A stretch of DNA of 64,000 bases from DATBVX01 sp963724625 (GTDB lineage Bacteria; Pseudomonadota; Gammaproteobacteria; Steroidobacterales; Steroidobacteraceae): NCBI GenBank assembly GCA_963724625.1, contig CAVRVO010000003.1, forward strand, positions 62,001-126,000, read 5' to 3'. The position numbers and the translations under genes are program-made. Every line of letters starts with the position of its first letter. Within the stretch, counting starts at the first letter, position 1. The notes under the pieces are model-generated. The model made no database searches. It was not told where the DNA came from and saw only the letters and a list, made by a program, of their open reading frames with translations. Shown here one piece after another: positions 1 through 9,357 of the stretch.

Positions 1-3000
1 GCGAGTGGCACGTACATCAGGAGGTCATGTGCCACACCGTGCGATTCGTGCTCGAACCGGCTGTAACCTTGCCCGTGGCGTGCAGAGTAGAACGCGCGCG
101 GATCGCGGATGGGCGCCGCGGTCGGTCCCCACAGCTCGCCGGTTTCTTCGTCTCGCAAGTAGATGGCTTCGCCCGGGCGATCGGTGATCGGATCGTTCGA
201 CCATGGTGTGAGTTGATTTTCGCGACTGTTCAGCGACCACGTGAAGCCACTCCCCTCAGCTGCAACCTGGAATCCGAAAGCGGGATTGGCGATGACGTTG
301 ATCCAGGGTGCCGGCGTCGATTGCGTCGGTCCGAGCAGGGTGACGTATTCGCTACCGTCCGCAGCGAATCCCCCGAGCCCGTTGAAAAATTCCAGCTGCC
401 CGGGCGCGGGACCGATTGCAACCCCATCGCCACCAGACTCTGTACGCGGTACGCGCCGCATGCCGGCCGCCACCAGCTTGCGAGGACGATCGAGCTGATC
501 CTCGAGGCTCCCACGCTGGCCCACGAGCACCACGCGAGCCACCGAGGGGAGTATGGCGCGCGTCGTTTCAGGGATGAGATCCGTGCGCAGTATGAAGACC
601 GAGCCGCGCGCGCCGTCCGCTGCGATCTGTCCGCGCGCCAGGCTTGTCCGATGCAGAGTCGCCAGTGCCACCTGCAGGTCCTGCACATAGGACGCGGCGC
701 GCTCATTGAGGATCACGAGGTCGACGGCGAGCTGCTTCATGCGCCAGTACTCGTGGGCGTGCAGCAACTGACGCGCGATGGCGATGTCTTCTACGTCGGC
801 AATCCTCAGCAAGACGATCGGCAGATCGCCGGAAATGCCCTGGCTCCAGAGCGCCGCGGGCCCACCGCTGCCACGACGGATGGCATCCGACGATGGACGC
901 AGTGACGCGTCCGCGAACAGCACATGCCCCGCCAGTCGTTGAAACAAATTGGCTTCCGCCGCGGTAATGCCCAGATGACGCAGCTGCACCTGCGCCTGTG
1001 TCCATGCGAGCGTGCTGGCGCGCACGAAGGCGTTGGGGCTGTCGTGCTTGTCGACGAGATCGAGCACGCGCTCGCGCGAGTCTGCGACGGAAGTCCAGAA
1101 GGCAATGCGCGCCGTCGCGCCAGACGCTACGCGCACGCGATACCGCAGGGCGAATATGGGGTCGAGCACGGCACCGACGGTGTTTGACAGACGCCGGCCG
1201 TCCATTACGGCAATCGGCGTTCGCACTTCATTGCCGCGGCCCAGGAATCGCGCGCGGTCGGTCTCGATTTCCAGCGCTCCCAGTTCCTCGCCCTCGACAA
1301 CGGCCTGATGCGCCACCCAGATCTCGGGTTCGCCGGGCGAGCGCTTGCGACGCGTGGCCAGAAGGGCGCCGAGGCGGGCTACATACTCCGTCTGCACGAA
1401 TAGTTTCGAGAAAGCGGGGTGCGCGGTATCCGCAGCGGGTGGCGCTAACACGAGCTCGCAATACGATGTGACTTCGATGTCCTGCATGCGGCTGCTGGTA
1501 TTCGTGATCGAGAGGTGTCGTACCTCGGCATCATCTTCGGGTGAGACGATGATTTTCAGCGTCGTCGTGATTCCCGAGTCGGTCCGAACCAGCTCCGCGC
1601 TGTCCTCTGCAAATGTGGCTTCGTAGTGGTCGGGTTCCACCCCACATGGCTGGTAGCCAGCGGACCACACGCGGCCGCTCTCCATGTCACGCAGGAAAAT
1701 GTAACTGCCGGTATCGTCCCGCGTCACGTCTTCGCGCCAGCGCGTTATGCCGAGATCACGCCAGCGGCTATAGCCGGAACCCGCCGCAGTGATCATCACC
1801 GCATAGCGGCTATTGGAGAGCAGATGCACTTGTGGCGTCACATCGTTAGCGGAATGCAGGCGACGCACGTCCGGCGGCGACAGCTCATCGATGCGCGGCG
1901 CCGCACGCACTTCCTCAGCTCTCGGATGAGCTACCGAGATGTCGCGCGGAGTTCGTTCCTGAAGAAGCAACTCCGCAGCCTGGACCTGTGGCTCTGCATG
2001 GAAGCGCCTGCGCATGATCCCGTGCAGCAGAACGTTGGCGATTGCCACGATCGTCATGCCCTGGTGGTGGGCCATGAAGGCGCGAACGATCGCGAACTGC
2101 ATGCCCTCGGGCAGTCGGCTGGGTGTGTAATCGAGTGCCTCGTAGAAGCCGTAGCGACCGAGTGCCTCCAGGGAAGCGAGTCGCGCCAGATTGCGCGTGG
2201 CAAGTTCCGGTTCGACCATGGCGGCAAGGGCAGTGGCGTACGGCGCTACTACGGCGTTCTCACTCAGGCCCCGTTTGAGACCCAAACCCGGCACGCCGAA
2301 GTTCGAGTACTGATACGTGAGCTCCAGATCGCGCGCGTAGTAGGCCGATTCCGAAATGCCCCACGGCAGATCGAGCGTGGCGCCATAGCTCACCTGCCGC
2401 CGTACGATCAGGCGGCTCGTCTGTTCAAGAAGGCTGCCCGCGGGTGCACGCATCACTAACGACGGCATCAGGTACTCGAACATCGACCCGGACCAGGAGA
2501 TGAGAGCCGCGCCGTACTCGACAGCCGTAACCGGTCGACCCAGGCGGAACCAGTGGCGCGTCGCGACGTCGCCCTTTGCGATCGCGACGAAGCTTGCAAG
2601 ACGGGCCTCGGATGCGAGCAGGTCGTAGCAGCTCGGGTCCAGAGTGCCGTCGGCGGCGCGGTAACCGATGGAAAGAAGTCGGCGTTGCGGATCGAGCAGG
2701 AAGCCGAATTCCATCGCTTCGGCCATCGATCCTGCGGTTGTCTCCAGCGTAAGCAGCCGCTCCTTCAGCGTGGTGTCGTCTGCTTGCTTGAGGTCGACCC
2801 GCCAGCTCTCGACGCAGCGATGGATAGCATCCGACCAGAAGAGGATGTCTCCGTGAGCTTCATCGCCCCCGTCACTGGCCAGCGTCCGCGCGATATCCAC
2901 GAGCGTGTAGGCGTGCAGCGCAACGTTCTGGAGTGGAACTGTGATATCACCGCGGCAGGTCTCGACATCGAACAACGCCGAGGCAATATTCTCGAGCTGT

Positions 3001-6000
3001 TCTTCCAGTTGCCCCCATAGGTTGGACGGCGTACGCAATTCAGCAGGGAGCGCTCGCAGCGCCTCGCGCGCCATATCCATGGCGTCGCAAACACCGGCAG
3101 CGCAAGGACTCGACACCGCAGCAGAGTCGCGCCACTCGCGGGTCGCATTAGCTACAGTGATAAGGTGTGCGGCGAGGTTGCCGCTGTCCACCGATGATAC
3201 ATAGCGCGGCTCCAATGGACGCAGATCGCGGGTGTCGTACCAGTTGTAGAAGTGGCCGCGATAGCGCTGCAAGCGACTCATGGTCTGGAGCGTTGCTTGC
3301 AAGCGCTCCACCGCTTCGATGGTTCCAATCCAGCCAAAGTCCCGGGCGCTGACAATGGAGAGCAGGTAGAGGCCGATGTTGGTGGGCGAGGTTCGATGCG
3401 CCAGAACCGGCTTGGGATCTTCCTGAAAGTTGTCGGGCGGCAGCATTTGATCTTCTGCCGTGACAAAGGTCTCGAAGAATCGCCAGGTGCGGCGCGCGAC
3501 CAGGCGAAGTGCGCCCGCATCCGCAATCGATACCGTGAGGTGACTCGGTACACGCGGTGAGCGACTGATGCGCAGCGCGATCGCCGGTGAGAGTATCCAC
3601 AGCATCAGGAACGGCGTCGCAATCCACCATGTTTCGCGCCCGAAGAAGTAGACAATGAGCGCAGCAACGAGCGTGCCGGCAACGCCGCCGATCATCTTGC
3701 GATAGATGCCGACGAAGCCTGGCGTGGCTGTGAGCGATGCCTGTGCCGCGGTGACCCACTGCAGGAGATTGCGGTGGCTCACGATCAACCGGTACAGGGT
3801 CCGACTGATCGCGTCGACCATCAACCACGCCTGATGCGGAAGAAAGACGATCTGCAAAACGACGCGATCCACGGCCAACAACCAGTCCCTGCCAAGTGCG
3901 CGCAGATGGCTGCGCGGGGTGACACCGGCACGCGCGGGCACGATCGCCGCCACAACCGGGAGCAGCGCCGGCAAGGCGATCGTTGCCAGGATGAAGGCGG
4001 TCCAGAGGGCGGCGTGTAACGGCAATGTCCAGCCCAACACCAGCGCGACGAAGCTTGCCGGCGGGGACAGCGTGCGGCGCAGATTGTCGAGCATCTTCCA
4101 GCGACCAAGCAGCGGAAGAGCGGTGTGGCGTCGATCCTCATCAGTTGCATCGCGCCGACCGAGAATCCATGGCAGCAACTGCCAGTCGCCACGTGCCCAG
4201 CGATGCTGGCGCGCGGCAGCGACGTCGTAGCGCGCGGGGAACTCTTCGACGACCTCAATGTCGCTCACGACTCCCGCGCGCGCGAAGATTCCTTCGAACA
4301 GGTCATGGCTGAGGAGAGTGCCCTCCGGAGCGCGGTGGGCCAGAGCCGCCTCAAACGCGTCGACGTCGTAGATTCCCTTGCCCGCATAGGAGCCCTCGCC
4401 GAAGAGATCCTGGTACACGTCCGACACGACGGACGCATAGGGGTCGATACCTGGTGCGCTCGACACGATACGTTGATAGAGCGATCCCTCCCGCCCCATG
4501 GGCAGCGATGGCGTGACCCGAGGCTGCAGTACGGCATAGCCTTCGACGACGCGTCCGGTTCCTTGATCGAAGCGAGGCTGATTGAGCGGGTGGGACAGCT
4601 TGCCGATCAGCCGGCGCAGGCTTTCGCGCGGCAGCCGCGTATCGGCGTCGAGCGTAATGACGTAGCGAACATCGAGCGGAACTCGCGGCGGCTGACTGTC
4701 GATATCCATGAAGGTGGTATCGGTCGCGCCGCGAAGCAGCCGGTTGAGCTCATGGAGCTTGCCGCGCTTACGTTCCCATCCGATCCATTGCTGTTGCACC
4801 TCGCTCCAGACGCGCCGACGGTGCATTAGCAAGAAGCGGTTGACGGATGACACAGGCGCATACCTTCGGTTCAGCCGCGCGATACCACGAGCGGCCGTCT
4901 GAAGTAATGCCGCGTCTGCCGCCGTATGTTCGGTCGGCGCATCGACCCAGTCGGACAACAACGCGAAGTGCAGCTCGCCCTCGGGAGAGGCCAGATGGTG
5001 AATCTCGAGCCGTTCGAGTCCTTCTTCGATCGCCTCGGGCGTCGTCAAGAGCGTGGGAACGGCTACGAGCGTTCGCAGAGGCGGTGGCACACCTTCGCGC
5101 AGCGCCAAGCCCGGCAGAACGGTTGCACCGATCCCGCTGGTGACGGCGCGATTTACGAGAGTCACAGCGGCGTCCAGCGCCGGAATGACACCGAGGAGTG
5201 CGAGCCACGCGAATTTCCAGAGTTGCACTTGCTCTGCGCCGAGCGCCAGGAGCGGCAGGGCGAGACCAATTGCGGCAAACAGCAGGATCGCGCTGATATA
5301 CGTTCCGGCGCCGCGCCTCTTGATCCATCGGATGGGAAGGCGCGAGAGGGGCGCTCGATATCCGATCGCGGTCTCGAACGCACGGCGCCCTGCGGCGATC
5401 AGGTGGTAGCCGGGATCGCGCTGGCCGTCCGTCACCGCGGTGCTGTCGCTCGCGGCCGCAACGGCGGCGCGTGCAATCTGCACCTCGGTTAGCTTTGCGC
5501 CGCGAGCAAGCTCCTCGATGCCGCTGCGGTACAGATTGCGTGTCACAAAGTCCATTTGCGCGAAAGTGCTCCCTGCGCGCAGTACTTCGTCGACCAGGCT
5601 GATGCTTTCAAAGAACTCGGACCATTCCAGCTCCGAGATCAGCCGCATGCTCGTGATGATGTTTCGCACCGTGACGTTTGAGCCTCCTTGCCGCTGGTGC
5701 TCATCGCTCACGATCGCCTCGGCTGTCATTCCCTGTGCGGCGATCCGCTCCTCCAGCCACGTAAGCGCGGGAGTGACTTTCGGGTCCTGATCGCGCAGCC
5801 GCTGCACGAGCTGGACGACGAAGGCTCTTGGGAGAGGAGTACTTTCGTCGTAGCGCTCGATGAGAGCATTGGGCCTTGCGGCGTGGCCACTCACGCCCAG
5901 CAACTGGTCCGCGAGGTCGTCCGCTTCCTGGCGCTCAGCGCGACTGCTCACGATCCGATGGGCCGCGCGGCGCAGGTTCTCCACGAGCACGATGCGCAGC

Positions 6001-6557
6001 GTGATCGCCACGGCCCACAACTCACCGATGGTGAGCGCTTGCACGCTCTGGTAGGCGCGCACGAACCGACGCAGCGCGTGCGGATCGAAGTGGCTGTCGG
6101 TGTGGGCAACGAACGCCCAGGCAATGCCGAATACGCGTGGGTATCCCACGAAGGGTCCGCTCGCGAGCTTGGGTAATTGCCGATAGAAGCCCGCCGGCAG
6201 ATCCTGGCGTATCTCGCGAATCTGCGCTTCAACCAGGTGATAGTTGTCGAGCAGCCACTCCGCGGCCGGCGTAATCGCACGCCCTTCGCCCACCGCCCTT
6301 GCAATAGTGCGATATGCGCTGAGCAGTACGGATTCGTTGTCGCTCAGCCGCGCACTGAGTGGCGGACGCCGTATGGGGCGGGGCGTGATCGGCTGTGCGA
6401 GGGCGAGGCTGACCGCATGCTGCTCGAGGCGCTCGATGCTGAAGAGCTCTTCGCGCAGCAGCTCGTCATTGTCCCAGGGCGAAACGCGTGACAATCGCCG
6501 GCGCGCGCGGCTTAAAGCCGAGCGTGCGCGCGATCTGAGCAGCGTCGCTCCTTGCAC
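1..6557 (-). CDS. ndvB: Cyclic beta-1,2-glucan synthase, NdvB/ChvB family (3' end outside window)
   Basis: This inner-membrane enzyme builds, trims and cyclises periplasmic beta-1,2-glucan from UDP-glucose. About 2185 residues are visible of a family usually near 2800, and the frame runs off the left edge. I checked the same frame near both ends and at several points between. The N-terminus has the family motif AAEWLLDNYHLVEAQIREIR. Membrane segments follow, then a GT84 glycosyltransferase with DADTRLP near residue 632 and RQHRWARGDWQ near 780. A glycoamylase-like domain lies around residue 1420. GH94-type phosphorylase modules begin near 1590 and again near 2075, and the last visible part reads YSRFEHESHGVAHDLL. 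The start is unsure. I chose GTG at 6557, behind a GAGG, because the frame is open upstream to a TAG without an ATG. The family is classic in rhizobia and sporadic in gammaproteobacteria. The missing part is the rest of the GH94 chain-length module. Confidence 0.93.
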   Translation of the reverse strand, partial: MQGATLLRSRARSALSRARRRLSRVSPWDNDELLREELFSIERLEQHAVSLALAQPITPRPIRRPPLSARLSDNESVLLSAYRTIARAVGEGRAITPAAEWLLDNYHLVEAQIREIRQDLPAGFYRQLPKLASGPFVGYPRVFGIAWAFVAHTDSHFDPHALRRFVRAYQSVQALTIGELWAVAITLRIVLVENLRRAAHRIVSSRAERQEADDLADQLLGVSGHAARPNALIERYDESTPLPRAFVVQLVQRLRDQDPKVTPALTWLEERIAAQGMTAEAIVSDEHQRQGGSNVTVRNIITSMRLISELEWSEFFESISLVDEVLRAGSTFAQMDFVTRNLYRSGIEELARGAKLTEVQIARAAVAAASDSTAVTDGQRDPGYHLIAAGRRAFETAIGYRAPLSRLPIRWIKRRGAGTYISAILLFAAIGLALPLLALGAEQVQLWKFAWLALLGVIPALDAAVTLVNRAVTSGIGATVLPGLALREGVPPPLRTLVAVPTLLTTPEAIEEGLERLEIHHLASPEGELHFALLSDWVDAPTEHTAADAALLQTAARGIARLNRRYAPVSSVNRFLLMHRRRVWSEVQQQWIGWERKRGKLHELNRLLRGATDTTFMDIDSQPPRVPLDVRYVITLDADTRLPRESLRRLIGKLSHPLNQPRFDQGTGRVVEGYAVLQPRVTPSLPMGREGSLYQRIVSSAPGIDPYASVVSDVYQDLFGEGSYAGKGIYDVDAFEAALAHRAPEGTLLSHDLFEGIFARAGVVSDIEVVEEFPARYDVAAARQHRWARGDWQLLPWILGRRDATDEDRRHTALPLLGRWKMLDNLRRTLSPPASFVALVLGWTLPLHAALWTAFILATIALPALLPVVAAIVPARAGVTPRSHLRALGRDWLLAVDRVVLQIVFLPHQAWLMVDAISRTLYRLIVSHRNLLQWVTAAQASLTATPGFVGIYRKMIGGVAGTLVAALIVYFFGRETWWIATPFLMLWILSPAIALRISRSPRVPSHLTVSIADAGALRLVARRTWRFFETFVTAEDQMLPPDNFQEDPKPVLAHRTSPTNIGLYLLSIVSARDFGWIGTIEAVERLQATLQTMSRLQRYRGHFYNWYDTRDLRPLEPRYVSSVDSGNLAAHLITVANATREWRDSAAVSSPCAAGVCDAMDMAREALRALPAELRTPSNLWGQLEEQLENIASALFDVETCRGDITVPLQNVALHAYTLVDIARTLASDGGDEAHGDILFWSDAIHRCVESWRVDLKQADDTTLKERLLTLETTAGSMAEAMEFGFLLDPQRRLLSIGYRAADGTLDPSCYDLLASEARLASFVAIAKGDVATRHWFRLGRPVTAVEYGAALISWSGSMFEYLMPSLVMRAPAGSLLEQTSRLIVRRQVSYGATLDLPWGISESAYYARDLELTYQYSNFGVPGLGLKRGLSENAVVAPYATALAAMVEPELATRNLARLASLEALGRYGFYEALDYTPSRLPEGMQFAIVRAFMAHHQGMTIVAIANVLLHGIMRRRFHAEPQVQAAELLLQERTPRDISVAHPRAEEVRAAPRIDELSPPDVRRLHSANDVTPQVHLLSNSRYAVMITAAGSGYSRWRDLGITRWREDVTRDDTGSYIFLRDMESGRVWSAGYQPCGVEPDHYEATFAEDSAELVRTDSGITTTLKIIVSPEDDAEVRHLSITNTSSRMQDIEVTSYCELVLAPPAADTAHPAFSKLFVQTEYVARLGALLATRRKRSPGEPEIWVAHQAVVEGEELGALEIETDRARFLGRGNEVRTPIAVMDGRRLSNTVGAVLDPIFALRYRVRVASGATARIAFWTSVADSRERVLDLVDKHDSPNAFVRASTLAWTQAQVQLRHLGITAAEANLFQRLAGHVLFADASLRPSSDAIRRGSGGPAALWSQGISGDLPIVLLRIADVEDIAIARQLLHAHEYWRMKQLAVDLVILNERAASYVQDLQVALATLHRTSLARGQIAADGARGSVFILRTDLIPETTRAILPSVARVVLVGQRGSLEDQLDRPRKLVAAGMRRVPRTESGGDGVAIGPAPGQLEFFNGLGGFAADGSEYVTLLGPTQSTPAPWINVIANPAFGFQVAAEGSGFTWSLNSRENQLTPWSNDPITDRPGEAIYLRDEETGELWGPTAAPIRDPRAFYSARHGQGYSRFEHESHGVAHDLLMYVPL

Positions 6558-6668
6558 GAGACAATAAAACCTCGCAGGAATGATGTCGGTGGATGTCTCC
6601 GACAGCGCCGGATCGACCGATCCGTTTGCAAGTATGCCCTAATGATCCGGCCCGGAAGACCAAAAGCA

Positions 6669-6703
6669 ATCGACCCCGGCGAGACGTGCCCGCTGGGGTC
6701 GAT
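6669..6703 (-). terminator. Rho-independent terminator of the glycine-zipper gene
   Basis: Thirteen-base arms (6669-6681 and 6691-6703, one G-T pair) enclose a 9-base loop. Read on the minus strand, the stem is followed by TTGCTTTTGG. It lies 26 bases past the stop of the glycine-zipper gene and separates it from the glucan synthase gene. Confidence 0.75.
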
Positions 6704-6728
6704 CACTGGGGTTAAGCAGAATTCTATC

Positions 6729-7244
6729 TCAGAGCAGGGGCGCGCCGTTCTCAATGGGAATTCGTTTGCCGGGGTCGTGGTCCAGGGTGACCACGTGATC
6801 CTGCCCATCGAGCCGATAGGTCACTTCGTATCCGGCCTGTTCCTGCCGGCGGTCAGTGACGGTCTCGCAGGTCCGCTGGCTTTCCTGGTAGGTATTCCCT
6901 TCTTGCATGTTTTCCTGGATCTTGTTGCCGGCATAGCCACCCGCAGCGGCACCGCCGACCGTAGCCAACTTCTTGCCGTTGCCGATCTGGTTGCCGAGAA
7001 CGCCACCGATCACCGCACCCGCCACAGTTCCGGCAATCTGATTCGGATCCTTGGTCGGTTTCGTGTGTGTGACGAGTTCATCGCGACATTCCTCTCGGGG
7101 AACGCGCACCGTCTTCGTGAGGGGCTTTACGGCAATCACGTCCGCGTAGCTCGTCCCACCGAAAACCCGGTATCCGGCCACCGCAGTGATTGCCGTCAGC
7201 GCCAACGCACCCACGACACAACCTACAATGAGCTTCTTGTCCAT
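6729..7244 (-). CDS. Glycine-zipper 2TM-domain envelope protein
   Basis: The 171-residue product begins with a hydrophobic anchor (residues 4-24). Near residues 70-105 it has a glycine-zipper stretch with repeated GxxxG spacing (IAGTVAGAVIGGVLGNQIG, then GGAAAGGYAGNKIQ). This is typical of the SlyB/17-kDa surface antigen group of outer-membrane-associated proteins. The C-terminal part (YEVTYRLDGQDHVVTLDHDP) matches the conserved tail of this group, which usually ends in a short beta-rich module. There is no lipobox cysteine, so it is probably held by the N-terminal helix. The exact function of these proteins is unknown beyond envelope integrity and stress links. It is transcribed alone, divergent from the DUF4398/OmpA pair, and ends in a good terminator. 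Confidence 0.85.
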   Translation of the reverse strand: MDKKLIVGCVVGALALTAITAVAGYRVFGGTSYADVIAVKPLTKTVRVPREECRDELVTHTKPTKDPNQIAGTVAGAVIGGVLGNQIGNGKKLATVGGAAAGGYAGNKIQENMQEGNTYQESQRTCETVTDRRQEQAGYEVTYRLDGQDHVVTLDHDPGKRIPIENGAPLL

Positions 7245-7455
7245 GACGAAATCACCTTGAGCCGCTAGCAGCGGGGCGGGAAGCGCATCTCTGCGCGGAT
7301 CTGAATTTTCCCCGGCGGCAGGGCGGACGTCTGTGCGTCAGCGTACCTTCGGGACCACAAAGAGTGACGCTATGTACGCCGCCGTACCGACGTCCTACGC
7401 GGCGACGAGCATGATTCCACACCGAAGGACCCTTAATGCCCTGTGGAGAAGCCAA

Positions 7456-7854
7456 ATGACTGAATCATCCCGAGGACCGCCACGCTCGCGCGTCGCGGCT
7501 ACCCTGACCGGCGCACTGTTGCTCGTCGCAGCGTGCGCGTCGACACCACCAGCTCCGACTGCGACTTTGCGGGCGGCAGAGCAGGCGATTTCAAACGCTG
7601 AGCAGGCCGACGCCGGCCGCTACGCAGCAGCTGAGATGGGCGAGGCGCGCACCAAGCTCGCGTCCGCCAATGACGCCGTCAAGGAAGAGAAAATGATCAA
7701 TGCCGAGCGGCTCGGTCAACAGTCGCGCGCGGAGGCTGAACTCGCCTCTGCCAGGTCGGAAGCGGCGAAGGCCGCAGCGATCAACAAAGAGTTGCAGCGC
7801 GGCAATGATGCGCTGGTCGAGGAAACGCAACGCAACTCAGGAGAGTCGCGATGA
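7456..7854 (+). CDS. DUF4398-type lipoprotein
   Basis: The product is a 132-residue exported lipoprotein. The signal sequence ends in a lipobox (LLVAAC, cysteine near residue 26). The rest is a long alanine- and glutamate-rich helix expected to form a coiled coil, as in DUF4398 proteins. I chose the ATG at 7456 over upstream in-frame codons because it follows GGAG at 7445 and starts directly on the signal peptide. Its stop overlaps the next start by four bases (ATGA), so it is translationally coupled to the OmpA-family lipoprotein. A damaged paralogue of the pair lies at 38335-39560. Its role is unknown; an envelope scaffold working with the OmpA partner is an inference. Confidence 0.85.
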   Translation: MTESSRGPPRSRVAATLTGALLLVAACASTPPAPTATLRAAEQAISNAEQADAGRYAAAEMGEARTKLASANDAVKEEKMINAERLGQQSRAEAELASARSEAAKAAAINKELQRGNDALVEETQRNSGESR

Positions 7855-8726
7855 ACAGGACAAACTCCAATATGGGTTATCCCGCCAAGCTGCTCGTCGC
7901 TGCCGCAGTGTCATTAGTGCTCGCGGCCTGTGCGTCCGCGCCGGTGAAGTCGACAGGTGCTGCCGACGCACGCGCCAAGCTCACGGTTCTGCAATCGGAC
8001 CCGAATCTGGCCAGCCGCGCGCCGGTTCAGATGAGTGAGGCCGTGGCGGCAGTAACGGCAGCAGAGGTGGTGTCGCAGGGCGATCAGGAGCAAGCGGCCC
8101 ACCTCGCCTATCTTGCCGATCGCAAAGTGGATACCGCCAGGGCCCGGGCCGAAGTGAGTCTCGCCGAGGAGCAGCGTGCGAAGCTGGCTCAACAGCGCGA
8201 CAGCGATCGTTTGGACGCTCGCACGCGCGAGGCGGACACCGCCAAGAACCAGGTCGCGACGGCTCGAGCGGAGACGGACGCGGCGCGTTCTGCAGCAGCA
8301 CAACAGACCGAAGAGTTGCTGCGGCAGATCGACGAGCTGCAGGCCAAGCCAACGGATCGCGGCTTGGTGCTCACGCTCGGAGATGTGCTGTTCACGACCG
8401 GAATGTCAGACCTTAATGCGGGTGCAGCCAGCAGCCTCGACAAACTGACCGCGTTTCTCACTCACTATCCGGAAAGAAACGCAGTGATCGAGGGCTATAC
8501 GGACAGCGTCGGCAGCGAGGACTACAACCTCGGCCTGTCACAGCGCCGCGCCGATGCAGTGAAGTCCTATTTGATGGGGCACGGCATCGGCTCGATGCGG
8601 CTTGCCGCCTCGGGAAAGGGCGAAAGCCAGCCGGTCGCGAGCAACGACTCCGCAACGGGTCGGCAGCAGAACCGCCGTGTCGAAGTCATCATCGATAACT
8701 CGCCGTCGCCGGTCGCGACGAGATAA
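7851..8726 (+). CDS. OmpA-family peptidoglycan-binding lipoprotein with DUF4398 region
   Basis: The 291-residue protein has a lipobox (SLVLAAC, cysteine near residue 27), a DUF4398-like helical region (about 40-165) and a C-terminal OmpA domain (about 175-285). The OmpA domain has the peptidoglycan-binding signature, read here as IEGYTDSVGSEDYNLGLSQR and QQNRRVEVII. It should sit in the outer membrane with the OmpA domain clamping diaminopimelate in peptidoglycan. The family position often written GHTD is GYTD here. It is coupled by a four-base overlap to the preceding lipoprotein gene and followed by a strong terminator. Several gammaproteobacteria encode this pair more than once, as this window does. 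Confidence 0.92.
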   Translation: MNRTNSNMGYPAKLLVAAAVSLVLAACASAPVKSTGAADARAKLTVLQSDPNLASRAPVQMSEAVAAVTAAEVVSQGDQEQAAHLAYLADRKVDTARARAEVSLAEEQRAKLAQQRDSDRLDARTREADTAKNQVATARAETDAARSAAAQQTEELLRQIDELQAKPTDRGLVLTLGDVLFTTGMSDLNAGAASSLDKLTAFLTHYPERNAVIEGYTDSVGSEDYNLGLSQRRADAVKSYLMGHGIGSMRLAASGKGESQPVASNDSATGRQQNRRVEVIIDNSPSPVATR

Positions 8727-8749
8727 CCACCCGGCAGACACAGCTTTCC

Positions 8750-8783
8750 AGCCCGCACAGCGCAAGTTGTGCGGGCTCTTTTT
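8750..8783 (+). terminator. Rho-independent terminator after the OmpA lipoprotein gene
   Basis: Perfect ten-base arms (agcccgcaca / tgtgcgggct) around an 8-base loop are followed by CTTTTTG. It begins 24 bases after the stop codon. Confidence 0.92.
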
Positions 8784-8913
8784 GCCGGCCTGTGTACGCC
8801 GGCGTACAGACCCACTCCCACGAGCCGCGTAGCCTACAGGCGAGTGGCCGGTCAGGAACGACTGCAACTCGAGCAGGAGAATTTGAGTATCCGACAGCCG
8901 GCGGGCGGGCGAA

Positions 8914-9273
8914 ATGACGCGGATTTTGATCGTCGATGACGATGCTGAGTCGGCGCAGTTACTGTCACGGATGCTCCACGAGTCAGGCCATGACGAGACG
9001 CGGGTGGCACACTCCGCCGTCACCGCGCTGCAGGCCGCGGTCCAATACTGCCCCGGCATCATCTTCGTGGACATCGAATTGCCGGACATGAGCGGGTACG
9101 ACGTTGCCCTGTTTCTGCACCAGCATCCGCGGTTGCAGCAGATGCGACTGATCGCGTTGACGGACAGCGGCGAGCACCCGGGTCGGGAGCACGCGCGGAC
9201 CTCCGGATTCGAGCGCTATCTCGTGAAGCCGATATCTGTGGCGGCGTTGCAGGAAGTGCTGGACGCACCCTAA
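8914..9273 (+). CDS. Stand-alone receiver domain (CheY-like response regulator)
   Basis: The 119-residue protein is a single receiver domain with no output domain. The acidic pocket is VDDD (residues 7-10), the phospho-acceptor is Asp53 (FVDIELP), the switch threonine is Thr83 and the conserved lysine is Lys105 (LVKP). All phosphorylation residues are therefore present. No histidine kinase is encoded nearby, so the partner is unknown. Stand-alone receivers often sit in phosphorelays or bind a target protein directly. The start follows a G-rich stretch without a clear Shine-Dalgarno sequence. The gene for a secreted repeat protein follows 84 bases downstream and could be cotranscribed. Confidence 0.92.
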   Translation: MTRILIVDDDAESAQLLSRMLHESGHDETRVAHSAVTALQAAVQYCPGIIFVDIELPDMSGYDVALFLHQHPRLQQMRLIALTDSGEHPGREHARTSGFERYLVKPISVAALQEVLDAP

Positions 9274-9357
9274 CGCTAGCGTCTCAGCACAGTACGGAGC
9301 CTGGACGAAGCAGGCGGCCTGCGTCCCGTGACCATGCTTGAACAAGAGGAGTCGACC

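Noticed and set aside
27..2459. Two long plus-strand open frames (27-905 and 1626-2459)
   Set aside because: They lie opposite the glucan synthase frame, which carries clear family motifs; these frames are antisense shadows with no motif or ribosome site.
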